Shown: piece by piece, positions 27,446 to 36,350 of the stretch
How positions within the stretch are numbered: the first letter of the stretch is position 1
How the letters are laid out: each line of letters opens with the position of its first letter
NCBI GenBank assembly: GCA_040754315.1
Contig: JBFMCS010000043.1
Location: 1 to 64,000, forward strand
Source of the DNA: Bacillota bacterium
GTDB taxonomy: Bacteria; Bacillota; Sulfobacillia; DUSP01; JBFMCS01
Direction: 5' to 3'
Length of the DNA stretch: 64,000 nucleotides
The notes under the pieces: generated by a model
Database searches by the model: none
What the model was told of the DNA's origin: nothing
Seen by the model: the letters and a program-made list of their open reading frames with translations, nothing else
Translations under genes and position numbers: made by a program

Positions 27446-30303
27446 GTACCGAACTGAAACCCTGGTACGCGGTTGCCATACCCCACGAAGACATTCGTGA
27501 AGGACGGCTGGCCGAAGCGGTCTTCGCAGCGAACCTGTGGGCTGTCGTTCAGGGCACGGCGCCGGAGGTTTATCTCGACCCGGAGGAGTTCTTTCGCAAG
27601 ACCTACCTCACCACCGGCCTCTCCACGGTGCTGAATCGGGTGGCGGGAGCGCTCTGCGGCGACGGCGAAACCGGGGACCGGATCATCAGTCTGCAAACCG
27701 CCTTTGGCGGCGGCAAGACGCACACGCTCGTCGCCCTCTGGCATCTGGCCAACTACGCGGACCGGCTGAATGCTTCCTCCCAAGGGGAGGGCCTGAGGCA
27801 GGTCACCGGTGGGCGGCTCCCCGAAAAGGTAAAGGGCGTGGCGGTCTTTACGAATCAGACCTGCGATGCCACACAGGGGCGCAGAACGCCGGATGGCGTG
27901 CATCTCAGGACTCTTTGGGGCGAGCTGGCCTTCCAGTTGGGCGGGAAGCATCTTTACGAGCGGGTGCGGGCAAACGACGAGAGCCAGCGCGTCCCGCAGG
28001 GGATTTTCACGGAGGTATTGCGGGCTGCTTCGCCCTGCCTGGTTCTGTTGGACGAGCTGGCCGACTACTGCGTAGGTGCGGCGGCGGTGCCGGTCGGCGA
28101 TACGAACCTGGCGGATCAGACCATCTCTTTCATCCAGCAACTCACCGAGGCGGTGCAACAGGTGCCGGATGCGGTTGTGGTGGCCACCCTCCCGGCGAGC
28201 AAATATGAGGTGGCCCAGAGCGAAAAGGGACAGGAAGCCTTCGTCACTTTGGAGAAGCGTTTCCAGCGCCTCGGTGCCGATGTGAAGCCGGTTGCCGACG
28301 AGGAGATTTACGAAGTGGTCCGCGCCAGGCTGTTTGAGTCGATCGCCCCGGAGAACGAGCCCGATTATCCCAAGAAGGTGGCGCAGGTTTACCAAGGGAT
28401 GTATGCGGCGCACTCCGGGGAGGTTCCCTCCGAGGCGGCGAAGAATGTGTACCGCGAGTATATAGAGCGAGCCTATCCGTTCCATCCGCTGCTTATCGAC
28501 GCCCTCTATACCCGCTGGGGCAGCCACCCCGACTTTCAACGGACCCGCGGCGTGCTACGTCTGCTGGCGAGCATTGTCGGTGACCTGTGGAAGCATCGCC
28601 AAGGAAACACCCAGACGCAGCATCTTATCCAGCCCTGCCATGTCCGTTGGTCGGTGGACGCTTTGCAGGCGGCGCTCACCCGCTTCTGGGGCCCGGCTTA
28701 TCAATCCGTGGCCGCCGCCGACGTAACCGGAGAGCGATCCAATGCCGGCATATTTGACGAGGAGCGCGGCGGCGATTATCGCCGTGAGGCCATTGCACAG
28801 GGACTGGCTTCCGCTATTCTTCTTGGTTCCTTTGGTGGTCAGGGGGGACGCAGCGGATTCGGTTCAAAGGACTTGAAGCTGGCCTGTTCCCGGTACGGTC
28901 TCAACTGGAACTATACCGACGGGGCACTTCTTGAACTAGAAAACCGCTGCTTTTATCTACACACCACTGCGGCCGGAAGTATGGGCAAGCGTTACTGGTT
29001 CGGTACCAAGCCAACCCTCAACAAGCTGGTCGTTCAGTACCGCCAACAGAACGCAAAGGAGAACTTTGAGGAAGAAATCCTGGAAGATCTCCGGGCCGAA
29101 TCGCAAAAGAGCGCTCTCGCCGGCGCGACATGGAGGGTAATCATCAAACCGGCGGAGGATTTACCGGAACAGAAGTCGCTGACCCTATTGGTTTTGCCGC
29201 CTTCATTGGCCTGGGACGAAAACGGAGGCGCCAAAGAAGCGGTTCGGGAACGTATCAAGTCCATCAGTGCCCGCTGCGGGGGGAAGGACCGGATCTACCG
29301 CAACACGCTTCTGTTCCTGGCAGGTACCACCCGTGGACTGGCGAAGCTCAGGCAGGCTCACCGTGAAAGCGCTGCTTTGGAGGGTGTGCGCGCGGACTAC
29401 TGGGAGCAGCTTGACGAGGAACAGCGGGAAGACCTGAAGACGCGCCTTGAGGCGGCCCGGCGGGTTGCCCTGGAGACTCTGGGTCCTGCCTACACTGTGG
29501 CGCTACGAGTACGTGCCGAGGCTGCCGCCGGACAGGGGCAGGAGGTGGAGGTGTGTACTCTGTCGGATGCGCGGCGGTGTTTTCAGGAACATCTCGGGTA
29601 CCTGTGGACAGTACTCGTAGAGGACGAGGAGTGGATTCTCCGGCGTGTCGGGTTGGTGACACTTGACAATACGGGCTTGATTCCCAAGAAAGACACACTG
29701 CGCCTGAAGGATGCGGTCGAGGCGTTTCTGCGCTTTACGGACAAACCCCTGATTGCCGCCAAGGAAGCGGTCACCGCCGGGCTGGCCCAGGCCTGCTTGG
29801 ATGGGCTTGTGGGCATCGGTCGAGGCGGAAGCCCATCGGCGCTTCAGGTCCGTTATTGCAGACAGGCGGTATCTTTGGACCCCAGCGAGGATGGACTCTG
29901 GATCATCCCGGCATTCACCCCTGAGTCTGGTGGGAATGCCGGTGATTCAGGAACTGCTACCACAAGCGTTGGTGCTGGGGGTCTGCCACCAGGCTCTCAA
30001 GAGACGGGCGGCTCCGCCAAGGACATGACCCCGGAAACCGGGACGGTGATCCCGAAAGAGGCGGGAGAAGACATAGTGCGGGGGTTTGTCGTCCGGGGCG
30101 CCGTGCCGGTGGAGAATTGGAGTGAGTTATTTCGTTGCTTTGTCGTGCCTGCGGCGCGGATGAATCTCAAGAAGCTTCAGCTTGGAGTTCAATTCGAGAT
30201 GCTACTTCCCGATGGCACAACAATGAGCAAGAACGACCCGGCATTGAAGGCGATGAAAGAAGCAGCCCAACAACTCGGGCTGATCTTGGAGATTGAGGAG
30301 TAG
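27442..30303 (+). CDS. DUF499 AAA+ ATPase of the defence system
   Basis: A 953-residue ATPase of the COG1483/DUF499 family. The Walker A motif TAFGGGKTHTL is near residues 86-96, and CLVLLDELADYCV near 197 is the Walker B. An acidic, helical second half and a variable Gly/Ser/Thr-rich linker (about residues 830-870) precede the last conserved 80 residues. Families DUF499 and DUF1156 are frequent neighbours in defence islands and are thought to form one restriction-modification-like system. ATG overlaps the preceding short ORF. It ends the defence operon. Confidence 0.87.
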   Translation: MSTELKPWYAVAIPHEDIREGRLAEAVFAANLWAVVQGTAPEVYLDPEEFFRKTYLTTGLSTVLNRVAGALCGDGETGDRIISLQTAFGGGKTHTLVALWHLANYADRLNASSQGEGLRQVTGGRLPEKVKGVAVFTNQTCDATQGRRTPDGVHLRTLWGELAFQLGGKHLYERVRANDESQRVPQGIFTEVLRAASPCLVLLDELADYCVGAAAVPVGDTNLADQTISFIQQLTEAVQQVPDAVVVATLPASKYEVAQSEKGQEAFVTLEKRFQRLGADVKPVADEEIYEVVRARLFESIAPENEPDYPKKVAQVYQGMYAAHSGEVPSEAAKNVYREYIERAYPFHPLLIDALYTRWGSHPDFQRTRGVLRLLASIVGDLWKHRQGNTQTQHLIQPCHVRWSVDALQAALTRFWGPAYQSVAAADVTGERSNAGIFDEERGGDYRREAIAQGLASAILLGSFGGQGGRSGFGSKDLKLACSRYGLNWNYTDGALLELENRCFYLHTTAAGSMGKRYWFGTKPTLNKLVVQYRQQNAKENFEEEILEDLRAESQKSALAGATWRVIIKPAEDLPEQKSLTLLVLPPSLAWDENGGAKEAVRERIKSISARCGGKDRIYRNTLLFLAGTTRGLAKLRQAHRESAALEGVRADYWEQLDEEQREDLKTRLEAARRVALETLGPAYTVALRVRAEAAAGQGQEVEVCTLSDARRCFQEHLGYLWTVLVEDEEWILRRVGLVTLDNTGLIPKKDTLRLKDAVEAFLRFTDKPLIAAKEAVTAGLAQACLDGLVGIGRGGSPSALQVRYCRQAVSLDPSEDGLWIIPAFTPESGGNAGDSGTATTSVGAGGLPPGSQETGGSAKDMTPETGTVIPKEAGEDIVRGFVVRGAVPVENWSELFRCFVVPAARMNLKKLQLGVQFEMLLPDGTTMSKNDPALKAMKEAAQQLGLILEIEE

Positions 30304-30499
30304 TATAGACTTCGGTTGGATCCCGGGAGAGGAAGTATCTTTTATCCTGCAATCAACAGTCACGACGAAATACTTTGAACCTCTTTTTGAAAGAGCAGTT
30401 GGTAGGCCGGAGAACTTGTCGAGACTGAAGAGTCACGTTGAAACCCTGGGGATTGAAGAAGTCTTCCGGTGCTTCGAAGCACAGGAAAGGGGTAAATAG
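30293..30499 (+). CDS. Hypothetical short protein after DUF499
   Basis: A 68-residue ORF from a TTG overlapping the end of the DUF499 gene. Its sequence (for example KYFEPLFERAVGRPENLSRL) has protein-like composition and the same codon style as the island, so it may be a real small gene or the end of a truncated one. No family recognised. Confidence 0.35.
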   Translation: MRSSIDFGWIPGEEVSFILQSTVTTKYFEPLFERAVGRPENLSRLKSHVETLGIEEVFRCFEAQERGK

Positions 30500-31091
30500 A
30501 TGACATTGGCGGTTCTGAGGTACGTCATCTGTGGTGTACCGGGGGCCTGCTGGGCTGTGTGAGCCAGCGACGCTCCCCATGAAGATGACTCCGGCCCACC
30601 AGCTGCGGCCAGAACCTGTATTCAACCGCTGTGGGAGCCTTGATCTTCATACCAGTGTTCTACGGCCTGTATGCAAGGGCAAGGCGAAACAGGCTAGAAG
30701 ACTAGGAACCCTCCCCCGCCTCTTTTGGAAGAAGGCCTTTCCCCACGCAGCGTTTCTCCAGTTTTCGAGAAGGTGACGACGGCATCCAAGTAGCCCGGTG
30801 CTCCCGTGACTCCGGCACGCGTGCCTAGGCATGGCCCAGTATGGTGTTCCTCCCCAGGCTTTGTGCCAACGCCATGTTCCTCTGTGGCCCCGCCTCATCA
30901 TGGAGGAGAAGTGGGAACAAGAGGAACAGGCCTGGGAAGAACCAGGCAGGCGTGAGTGCTAAGCTCAGGCTATGGGTCTTCTTGAACCCGCAAGATGGGT
31001 TCCGGACACGAAAGGGACCCCGTTGGGGATGATAGCATGTGCCCCTGCGGCCGGGCTCACCGGGCAGGACCGTTCCTGTCCTGTTACCTCC
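30500..31091. other. Intergenic stretch at right border of the island
   Basis: No supported gene. One plus-strand reading near 30610-30690 ends with the membrane-like segment GALIFIPVFYGLYARARR and a stop, with a stop also just upstream, so it may be the tail of an interrupted membrane protein. GC content rises again across this stretch, consistent with the island boundary lying here. Confidence 0.4.
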
Positions 31092-31442
31092 CTAGCCTTC
31101 TGTTGCTGTCTTGCGCTGTGAGGTAAGGTGGGCTATGCCCTCCACCCTCTTTAGTTCCATGACGAAGCAAATGCCATGGCCGGGCTTCTCCAGATCCACG
31201 GCGGCTATGATGGCGTCCAGCACTTCACCGGTAATGCTCTCCGGGACCACCGTCAGGACGATTTCCTTCTCGGGCTCAATGGGGATCCCCAGTAGCATCT
31301 TCTGCTCATGGATCCCTGTCCCTCGCCCAAAGATGACCGTGCCGCCCTCGGCCCCAGCCTGCTTGGATGCGGATATGACCCTCTCAGACCAGCCCCTCCT
31401 CACAATGGTGACTATCAGGGCATGATGACAATCATGGCTCAT
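31092..31442 (-). CDS. PII-like signal protein linked to DUF1538 genes
   Basis: A 116-residue protein with the ferredoxin-like fold of PII (GlnB) relatives: ALIVTIVRRGWSERVISASK at the N terminus, a glycine-rich GGTVIFGRGTG loop and EKEIVLTVVPES. It lacks the uridylylated T-loop tyrosine context of classical GlnB. The start is the ATG at 31442 (MSHDCHHAL); longer frames run into the upstream gene. It overlaps the DUF1538 gene by 11 bases, so it is likely to regulate that membrane protein, as PII-like proteins do for other transporters. The ligand is unknown. Confidence 0.72.
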   Translation of the reverse strand: MSHDCHHALIVTIVRRGWSERVISASKQAGAEGGTVIFGRGTGIHEQKMLLGIPIEPEKEIVLTVVPESITGEVLDAIIAAVDLEKPGHGICFVMELKRVEGIAHLTSQRKTATEG

Positions 31443-32166
31443 TGTCAATACCTCCCTTCCTCCTCTGGTAGAGGAGACCAAGTAACATGACGGAGAGAAT
31501 AGGGGCCAGAGCCACCAGAGCGATGAGCCCGAAGCCGTCGGTGACGGCATCCCGGCCCTTCATGCTTGTTGCGGCCCCCACCGCCAGTGCCATGACCAGA
31601 GTAACTGTCATGGGTCCAGTGGCCACCCCGCCCGCGTCGAAGGCAATGGATGTGAAGGTGGAATCGGAAAACCCCAGCATTCCTACAGCTAGCAGGTACC
31701 CGGGAACGACGATGTAGTGGATTGGTATACCGTACACCGTCCGTGCCATGGCAAGACACACGAAGGCCCCCACTCCCAGGGACAGGGTGTACTGGATCAC
31801 ACGCCTGTTTACCTGCCCGCTGGATGCTCTCTCTACCTCATTGCTCAACACCCGAACCGCCGGCTCTGCCAGGGTGGCAACGAAGCCCAGGACGAAGCCT
31901 ATGGGCAGCAGCGACCACCGGTGGGCCGAAGCACCCAGGACCTGCCCCATTTCCCTCCCCACCGGCAGGAAGCCTACATACACCCCCTGGAGGAAAAGGG
32001 CAAGCCCCACCAGGGTCAGGACCATTCCCTTTATCACATTAGCCAGGGCCTCGCGGGGGAGCTTCAGGAAGAGGGGCTGGAACACCGCGAGGGCTATGGC
32101 CAGGGGAGTCAATGCTGACAGCACTTCAACCAGGACTTGGCCAAAACCCTGGAAGATACCGCTCAC
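31432..32166 (-). CDS. DUF1538 membrane protein, second copy
   Basis: A 244-residue integral membrane protein of family DUF1538 with about seven hydrophobic segments. The conserved charged stretch AEPAVRVLSNEVERAS and the loop FDAGGVATGPMTVTLVMAL mark the family. Its start overlaps the stop of the upstream paralogue by four bases. Paralogous pairs may correspond to the two halves of a longer transporter. Substrate unknown. Confidence 0.8.
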   Translation of the reverse strand: MSGIFQGFGQVLVEVLSALTPLAIALAVFQPLFLKLPREALANVIKGMVLTLVGLALFLQGVYVGFLPVGREMGQVLGASAHRWSLLPIGFVLGFVATLAEPAVRVLSNEVERASSGQVNRRVIQYTLSLGVGAFVCLAMARTVYGIPIHYIVVPGYLLAVGMLGFSDSTFTSIAFDAGGVATGPMTVTLVMALAVGAATSMKGRDAVTDGFGLIALVALAPILSVMLLGLLYQRRKGGIDNEP

Positions 32167-32858
32167 CCGAACATCACCCCCAGGAGCATCACAGCCAGGA
32201 CAGGTCCGATGGATGCGAGGCCTACCAGGCCGAAACCGTCAGACAGGGGGGACTTCCCTCCCAGGACCGACGTGAGCCCGATGCCCAGGGAGAGTATGAA
32301 AGGGACTGTCAAGGGCCCTGTGGTTACCCCTCCGGCATCGAGGGCAACCGGGAGGAAGTGCCGGGGGATGAACGGAATGAGTGCCAGGACCAGCAGGTAG
32401 CCTGCCCCCAGTGGGTAGGCAATGGGTATACCAAGGAGTATTCTCATGAGTGCCAGGCATACGAAGACTCCCACACCTAGGGCCACAGCAGCAATCAGGA
32501 TGCCCTTGTCCACCTGGCCGCCGGAGGCAGTCTCAACCTGGTGGGCCAGGACCCGCACATCGGGTTCGGCCACTGTTACGGAGAACCCCAGGATCAGGGC
32601 AACGATGATGATCCCCGTCACGGACCCGAGGTTTGGCAAGCTGGAACCCAGCATCTCGCCCAGGGGCAAAAGGCCGATGCGGACTCCGTGGAGGAAGAGA
32701 ACAAGCCCTGCGAAGACCAGGATGGCACCCATAAGGAAGCGGGCAAGCATTTCCATGGGCATCCACACAAGGGTGAACTGGAGTGCGATTACCACAGCGC
32801 ATACGGGTGTGAGAGAATGCGCTACCTCCACCAGGGTCTCTCTCAAGCTGGAAAGCAC
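32163..32858 (-). CDS. DUF1538 membrane protein, first copy
   Basis: A 231-residue paralogue of the next gene, with matching blocks AEPDVRVLAHQVETASGG and LDAGGVTTGPLTVPFILSL. The GTG at 32858 was chosen because GGGGTGG lies 7 bases upstream; a longer reading to 32954 has no ribosome binding site. Together the operon is DUF1538-DUF1538-PII-like. Function unknown; a regulated transporter is a fair guess. Confidence 0.78.
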   Translation of the reverse strand: MLSSLRETLVEVAHSLTPVCAVVIALQFTLVWMPMEMLARFLMGAILVFAGLVLFLHGVRIGLLPLGEMLGSSLPNLGSVTGIIIVALILGFSVTVAEPDVRVLAHQVETASGGQVDKGILIAAVALGVGVFVCLALMRILLGIPIAYPLGAGYLLVLALIPFIPRHFLPVALDAGGVTTGPLTVPFILSLGIGLTSVLGGKSPLSDGFGLVGLASIGPVLAVMLLGVMFG

Positions 32859-32997
32859 TTGTTCCACCCCCCATTGGTGTTTCCCTCTACCCTTCTCCCT
32901 TGGATTGTAGGTGCGACAGGTGAGAGTGCCCGGGGACGTGTCCCCCTGTTCCACAGGCCTCCTTCCAGGCTCTTCCCGGTAGGTGCGCCTGTTCCCT

Positions 32998-35496
32998 TCA
33001 AGTGCCTGCCCTCTTGGGCTGTTTTATCGTGTAGGCAGGTCTCACCCGGGCCCTTCTCAGGCCAGTCGCATTGGCCACCACGCTGACGGAACTGGCGGCC
33101 ATGGCCATCTCCGCCACCACAGGATGGAGCAGGCCCATCACGGCGATGGGGATGGCCACCACATTGTAGGAAAAGGCCCAGGCCAGGTTCTCGCGGATCT
33201 TCCGGAATGTGCTCCTGGAAATGTTGATGGCTGAGACCACAGCTGTGAGGTCCCCCCGGACCAGGGTGATGTCAGAGGAGGCGATGGCTATGTCCGTGCC
33301 CGTCCCTATGGCGATGCCCACGTCAGCCTGGGCCAGCGCAGGGGCATCATTGATGCCGTCTCCCACCATAACGACCCGCCTGCCCTCTGCCTGGAGCCTC
33401 CGGACCTCAGAGGCCTTGTCCGCGGGGAGGACCTCGGCCAACACCCTCTTGACCCCCAGGCGCTTCGCCATGGCCCTGCTGGTACGCCAGTTATCTCCTG
33501 TGAGCATGACCGTCTCGAACCCCATCCTGTGCAACTCCTCCACGGCGTCCCTGGCATCCTCCTTGGGCGTGTCCGCCAGGGCGATGGCGCCCAGGGCCCG
33601 GGTTCCTGCAGCCACCAGGGTGACTGTCTTCCCCTCCTCCTCCAGAGCCCTGAGGCGGTCCTCGAGGTTCTGCACGTCCACGCCGGAATCCGTGAGAAAG
33701 GCCCGGGTGCCCAGGATCACGTCCTCCCCTTCAACTTTGGCCCTGACCCCTTTACCAGCAACCGCTAGGAACCCCTCCATCGCAGGCATCCTCAGGGAAG
33801 GGTCATCCTTGGCCTTGGCCACCACTGCCCGTCCCAGGGGGTGCTCGGAGCCCTGCTCGACCGCGGCTGCCAGGGCCAGCACCTCAGTCTCCGAAGTATC
33901 TGAGAATGCCAGGATGTCTGTTACCGAAGGCGTCCCACGGGTGAGGGTGCCTGTCTTGTCAAACACTATGGTCTTGGATTCCCGGAGGAGCTGGATAGCG
34001 GCACCGTGCCTTATGAGCACACCGTTCTCCGCGCCCAGCCCACTTCCCACCATGAGGGCGGTGGGAGTGGCCAAGCCCAGGGCGCAGGGGCAGGCTATGA
34101 CAAGGACTGCCACCGTAGCGCTGACCGCCAGCGTGACGGTGCCCAGGTCAGGCTGGACCCACGGGATTACTGGGGATGCGGCCTCCAGGATAAGACGCAT
34201 CCGCTCCGGCATGAGCAGCCAGAGGGCGCTGGTGGAGGCTGCCAGCACCAGTACCACCGGGACGAAAACCGCGGTTACCCTGTCGGCAAACTCCTGGACG
34301 GGGACCTTGGTGCCCTGTGCCTCCTCTACCAGCTTGATGACCTGAGCCAGGAAGGTGTCCTCTCCCACCTTGGCAGCCTTCACCCTGAGTAGGCCTTGCT
34401 GGTTGATGGTGGCACCGATAACCTCATCCCCAGGTCCCTTGGGCACTGGCAGGGATTCCCCGGTGGCCATGGACTCGTCCACTGTGCTTTCGCCCTCCAA
34501 GACCACACCGTCGGTAGGCACCTTCTCACCGGGTCGTACCAGCATCACGTCGCCCACGCAAACCTGGTCCACCGGTATGCTCACCTCTTGCCCTTCCACC
34601 AGCAAGGTGGCGGTCTGGGCCCTGAGTCTGAGCAGCTTCTTAATGGCCTCCGAGGCCCGTCCCTTGGCCCTCGCCTCGAAATAGCGGCCGGTGAGGTGGA
34701 ATGCCATGATCATCGACGCCACACCAGAGTAGTTGGCGATGGCCAACCAGAAAGACAAGGGTCCTGTGACAAAGGCCGCCAGGGTTCCCAGGGCGATGAG
34801 CACATCCATGTTGGCGCCCCCGTGGCTCACCGACTTGAAGGCCGACCTGTAGGTAAAAAGTCCCGGGCCGAACAGGACCGGTGATGCCAAGGCCACTATT
34901 CCCACGTTCATGACATGGTGGCCGAAGGTAGCCACGTGAAAGAGCATTTCCGGCAGCATCCAGATGACGATGGGGATGGTGAAGCCCCATGCCCAGAGCA
35001 TCCTCCTCCGGGCCCTCCCCAGCTGGGCCATGTCCACATCAATAGGGGTGCTCCCTGCCTCTTCATCCCTGGCCACCTTGTACCCGGCATTCTCGATGGC
35101 GCGGACAAGGCCGGACTCCCTGGTAACGGTTGGGTCAAAATCCACGGACACGCTGCCCATGGCGAAGTTGACGTCAGCCCTGTGCACCCCCGGGGTTTTC
35201 GCAAGCGACCTCTCGATGGCGCTGGCACAGCTGGCGCAGGTCATGTCCGTCACACGGAACACGGCTGAGGCGGTATCCTGTCTCACCTTGTACCCAGCAC
35301 TGTCTACCACACTTTGAAGGCGCTCCGGGCTGGTCCTCCCGGGTTCATATCTCACATAGGCCTTGGCCGTCGCGAAGTTCACCCTGGCTTCCAGCACCCC
35401 GGGGGCCTTTTTCAGCCTGGTCTCCAGGTTCTGGGCGCAGCTTGCGCACGACATGCCCTCAATGATGAAGGTCTGCTGGGCCTCCCCGTGTTCCAC
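32998..35496 (-). CDS. copA: Copper-type P1B ATPase CopA
   Basis: A heavy-metal P-type ATPase of about 832 residues. Two N-terminal metal-binding domains carry GMSCASC and DMTCASC; eight membrane segments follow, with the intramembrane [11 protein letters not shown] site typical of Cu(I) pumps, the phosphorylation motif DKTGTLT and the hinge [16 protein letters not shown]. It exports monovalent copper at the cost of ATP. GTG 35496 is preferred over the GTG three codons earlier because GAGGGG lies 8 bases before it. No CopZ or CsoR gene is adjacent. Confidence 0.92.
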   Translation of the reverse strand: MEHGEAQQTFIIEGMSCASCAQNLETRLKKAPGVLEARVNFATAKAYVRYEPGRTSPERLQSVVDSAGYKVRQDTASAVFRVTDMTCASCASAIERSLAKTPGVHRADVNFAMGSVSVDFDPTVTRESGLVRAIENAGYKVARDEEAGSTPIDVDMAQLGRARRRMLWAWGFTIPIVIWMLPEMLFHVATFGHHVMNVGIVALASPVLFGPGLFTYRSAFKSVSHGGANMDVLIALGTLAAFVTGPLSFWLAIANYSGVASMIMAFHLTGRYFEARAKGRASEAIKKLLRLRAQTATLLVEGQEVSIPVDQVCVGDVMLVRPGEKVPTDGVVLEGESTVDESMATGESLPVPKGPGDEVIGATINQQGLLRVKAAKVGEDTFLAQVIKLVEEAQGTKVPVQEFADRVTAVFVPVVLVLAASTSALWLLMPERMRLILEAASPVIPWVQPDLGTVTLAVSATVAVLVIACPCALGLATPTALMVGSGLGAENGVLIRHGAAIQLLRESKTIVFDKTGTLTRGTPSVTDILAFSDTSETEVLALAAAVEQGSEHPLGRAVVAKAKDDPSLRMPAMEGFLAVAGKGVRAKVEGEDVILGTRAFLTDSGVDVQNLEDRLRALEEEGKTVTLVAAGTRALGAIALADTPKEDARDAVEELHRMGFETVMLTGDNWRTSRAMAKRLGVKRVLAEVLPADKASEVRRLQAEGRRVVMVGDGINDAPALAQADVGIAIGTGTDIAIASSDITLVRGDLTAVVSAINISRSTFRKIRENLAWAFSYNVVAIPIAVMGLLHPVVAEMAMAASSVSVVANATGLRRARVRPAYTIKQPKRAGT

Positions 35497-35539
35497 CTTT
35501 AACACCCCTCGCTATGACTTGACCCAGTCTCCTTGCCCT

Positions 35540-35944
35540 TTACTTGCCTGGCGGGAGGATAAACAGCCCGCAGCGACACTCTCCCTCTTTCCGTACCCAG
35601 TTCATCCTGGCTTCCCGGCAGGGGCACAGGTTCTCGGGCAAGTTGTCGAAACGGCAGGGACAGTAGAAGTCCCCGTAAGCCTTCCACTTCCCCATGAGTC
35701 CCTCCATGACGAGGACCATATTCTCATTGAACTCGTAGTTCCTGAGGCGGGCGAAGGCCTCCACCCTCTGGGTAATCTCCTCCAGGGGCTCCTGGATTGC
35801 CTTTTGGCTCCCTATCTCGGGGGATACTTCCAGGATCTCGATGAGTGCCCCGCATACGCTACATGTGACCATTGAGCCTTTCTCCAGAGGCTCTCTAGGC
35901 ACGAAGTGGCTCCGGCAAACAGTACAGTACACCCTAGGCCTCAT
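35540..35944 (-). CDS. Ferredoxin-thioredoxin reductase-like catalytic protein
   Basis: A 134-residue protein. The C-terminal half has the cysteine pattern of the ferredoxin-thioredoxin reductase catalytic subunit: YCPCRFDNLPENLCPC followed by ECRCGLF, i.e. CPC-CPC-CxC, expected to hold a [4Fe-4S] cluster next to a redox disulfide. The N-terminal half adds a zinc-ribbon-like pair (C7/C10 and C28/C31). ATG overlaps the glutaredoxin stop by 11 bases. The pair probably forms an electron-transfer route from ferredoxin to a glutaredoxin-like carrier, as in other anaerobes; partners are inferred. Confidence 0.82.
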   Translation of the reverse strand: MRPRVYCTVCRSHFVPREPLEKGSMVTCSVCGALIEILEVSPEIGSQKAIQEPLEEITQRVEAFARLRNYEFNENMVLVMEGLMGKWKAYGDFYCPCRFDNLPENLCPCREARMNWVRKEGECRCGLFILPPGK

Positions 35945-36182
35945 CCTTGAGGGCCTCCACTATTCTCTCCGGCTGGTAGCCCTTGAACGCCCGGCCGCCC
36001 ACCACAGTTACAGGGAATACACGCTCCCCGGCCAGGCGGTCCACCTCTTTTAGCGCTGCCTTCTGGACCCCGGCCTCCGCGGTGTCCACATCGACGCACT
36101 CGTAGGCGATGTTCTTGAGGTCCAAGAACTGCTTGAGCTTCTTGCACCAGGGGCATGTGCTCAATGCGTATACCTTGACCAT
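35934..36182 (-). CDS. Glutaredoxin-like protein
   Basis: An 82-residue glutaredoxin/NrdH-like thiol carrier: active site CPWC at residues 10-13, FPVTVVGG near 60 (cis-Pro and glutathione-site region) and a short C-terminal helix. It starts at ATG with GGGAGAC upstream and heads a two-gene operon with the ferredoxin-thioredoxin reductase-like gene. It is probably reduced by that protein rather than by glutathione. Confidence 0.85.
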   Translation of the reverse strand: MVKVYALSTCPWCKKLKQFLDLKNIAYECVDVDTAEAGVQKAALKEVDRLAGERVFPVTVVGGRAFKGYQPERIVEALKDEA

Positions 36183-36350
36183 ATTGTCTCCCTCCGGTGA
36201 CCGTGGCTTCTCCCAAGGCCACGATGGGTTAGGGATTAGTTCTCCATTAATAATGGATTTCCCTTGAGGGGAGGATGAGTTCCCCAGGGGTTTTTCTCAA
36301 GTGGCCGTACCTCCAGAGGGAACAGGGGGTGTCCCCTCCATCCAGTCCCA

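Noticed and set aside
27382-28539. 385-codon minus-strand open frame inside the DUF499 gene
   Set aside because: Antisense shadow; the plus-strand frame has Walker motifs.
14573-30303. Classical DISARM or BREX system
   Set aside because: No drmA/drmB/drmC, PglX/PglZ or BrxL-like genes are present; only the methylase and helicase would fit.
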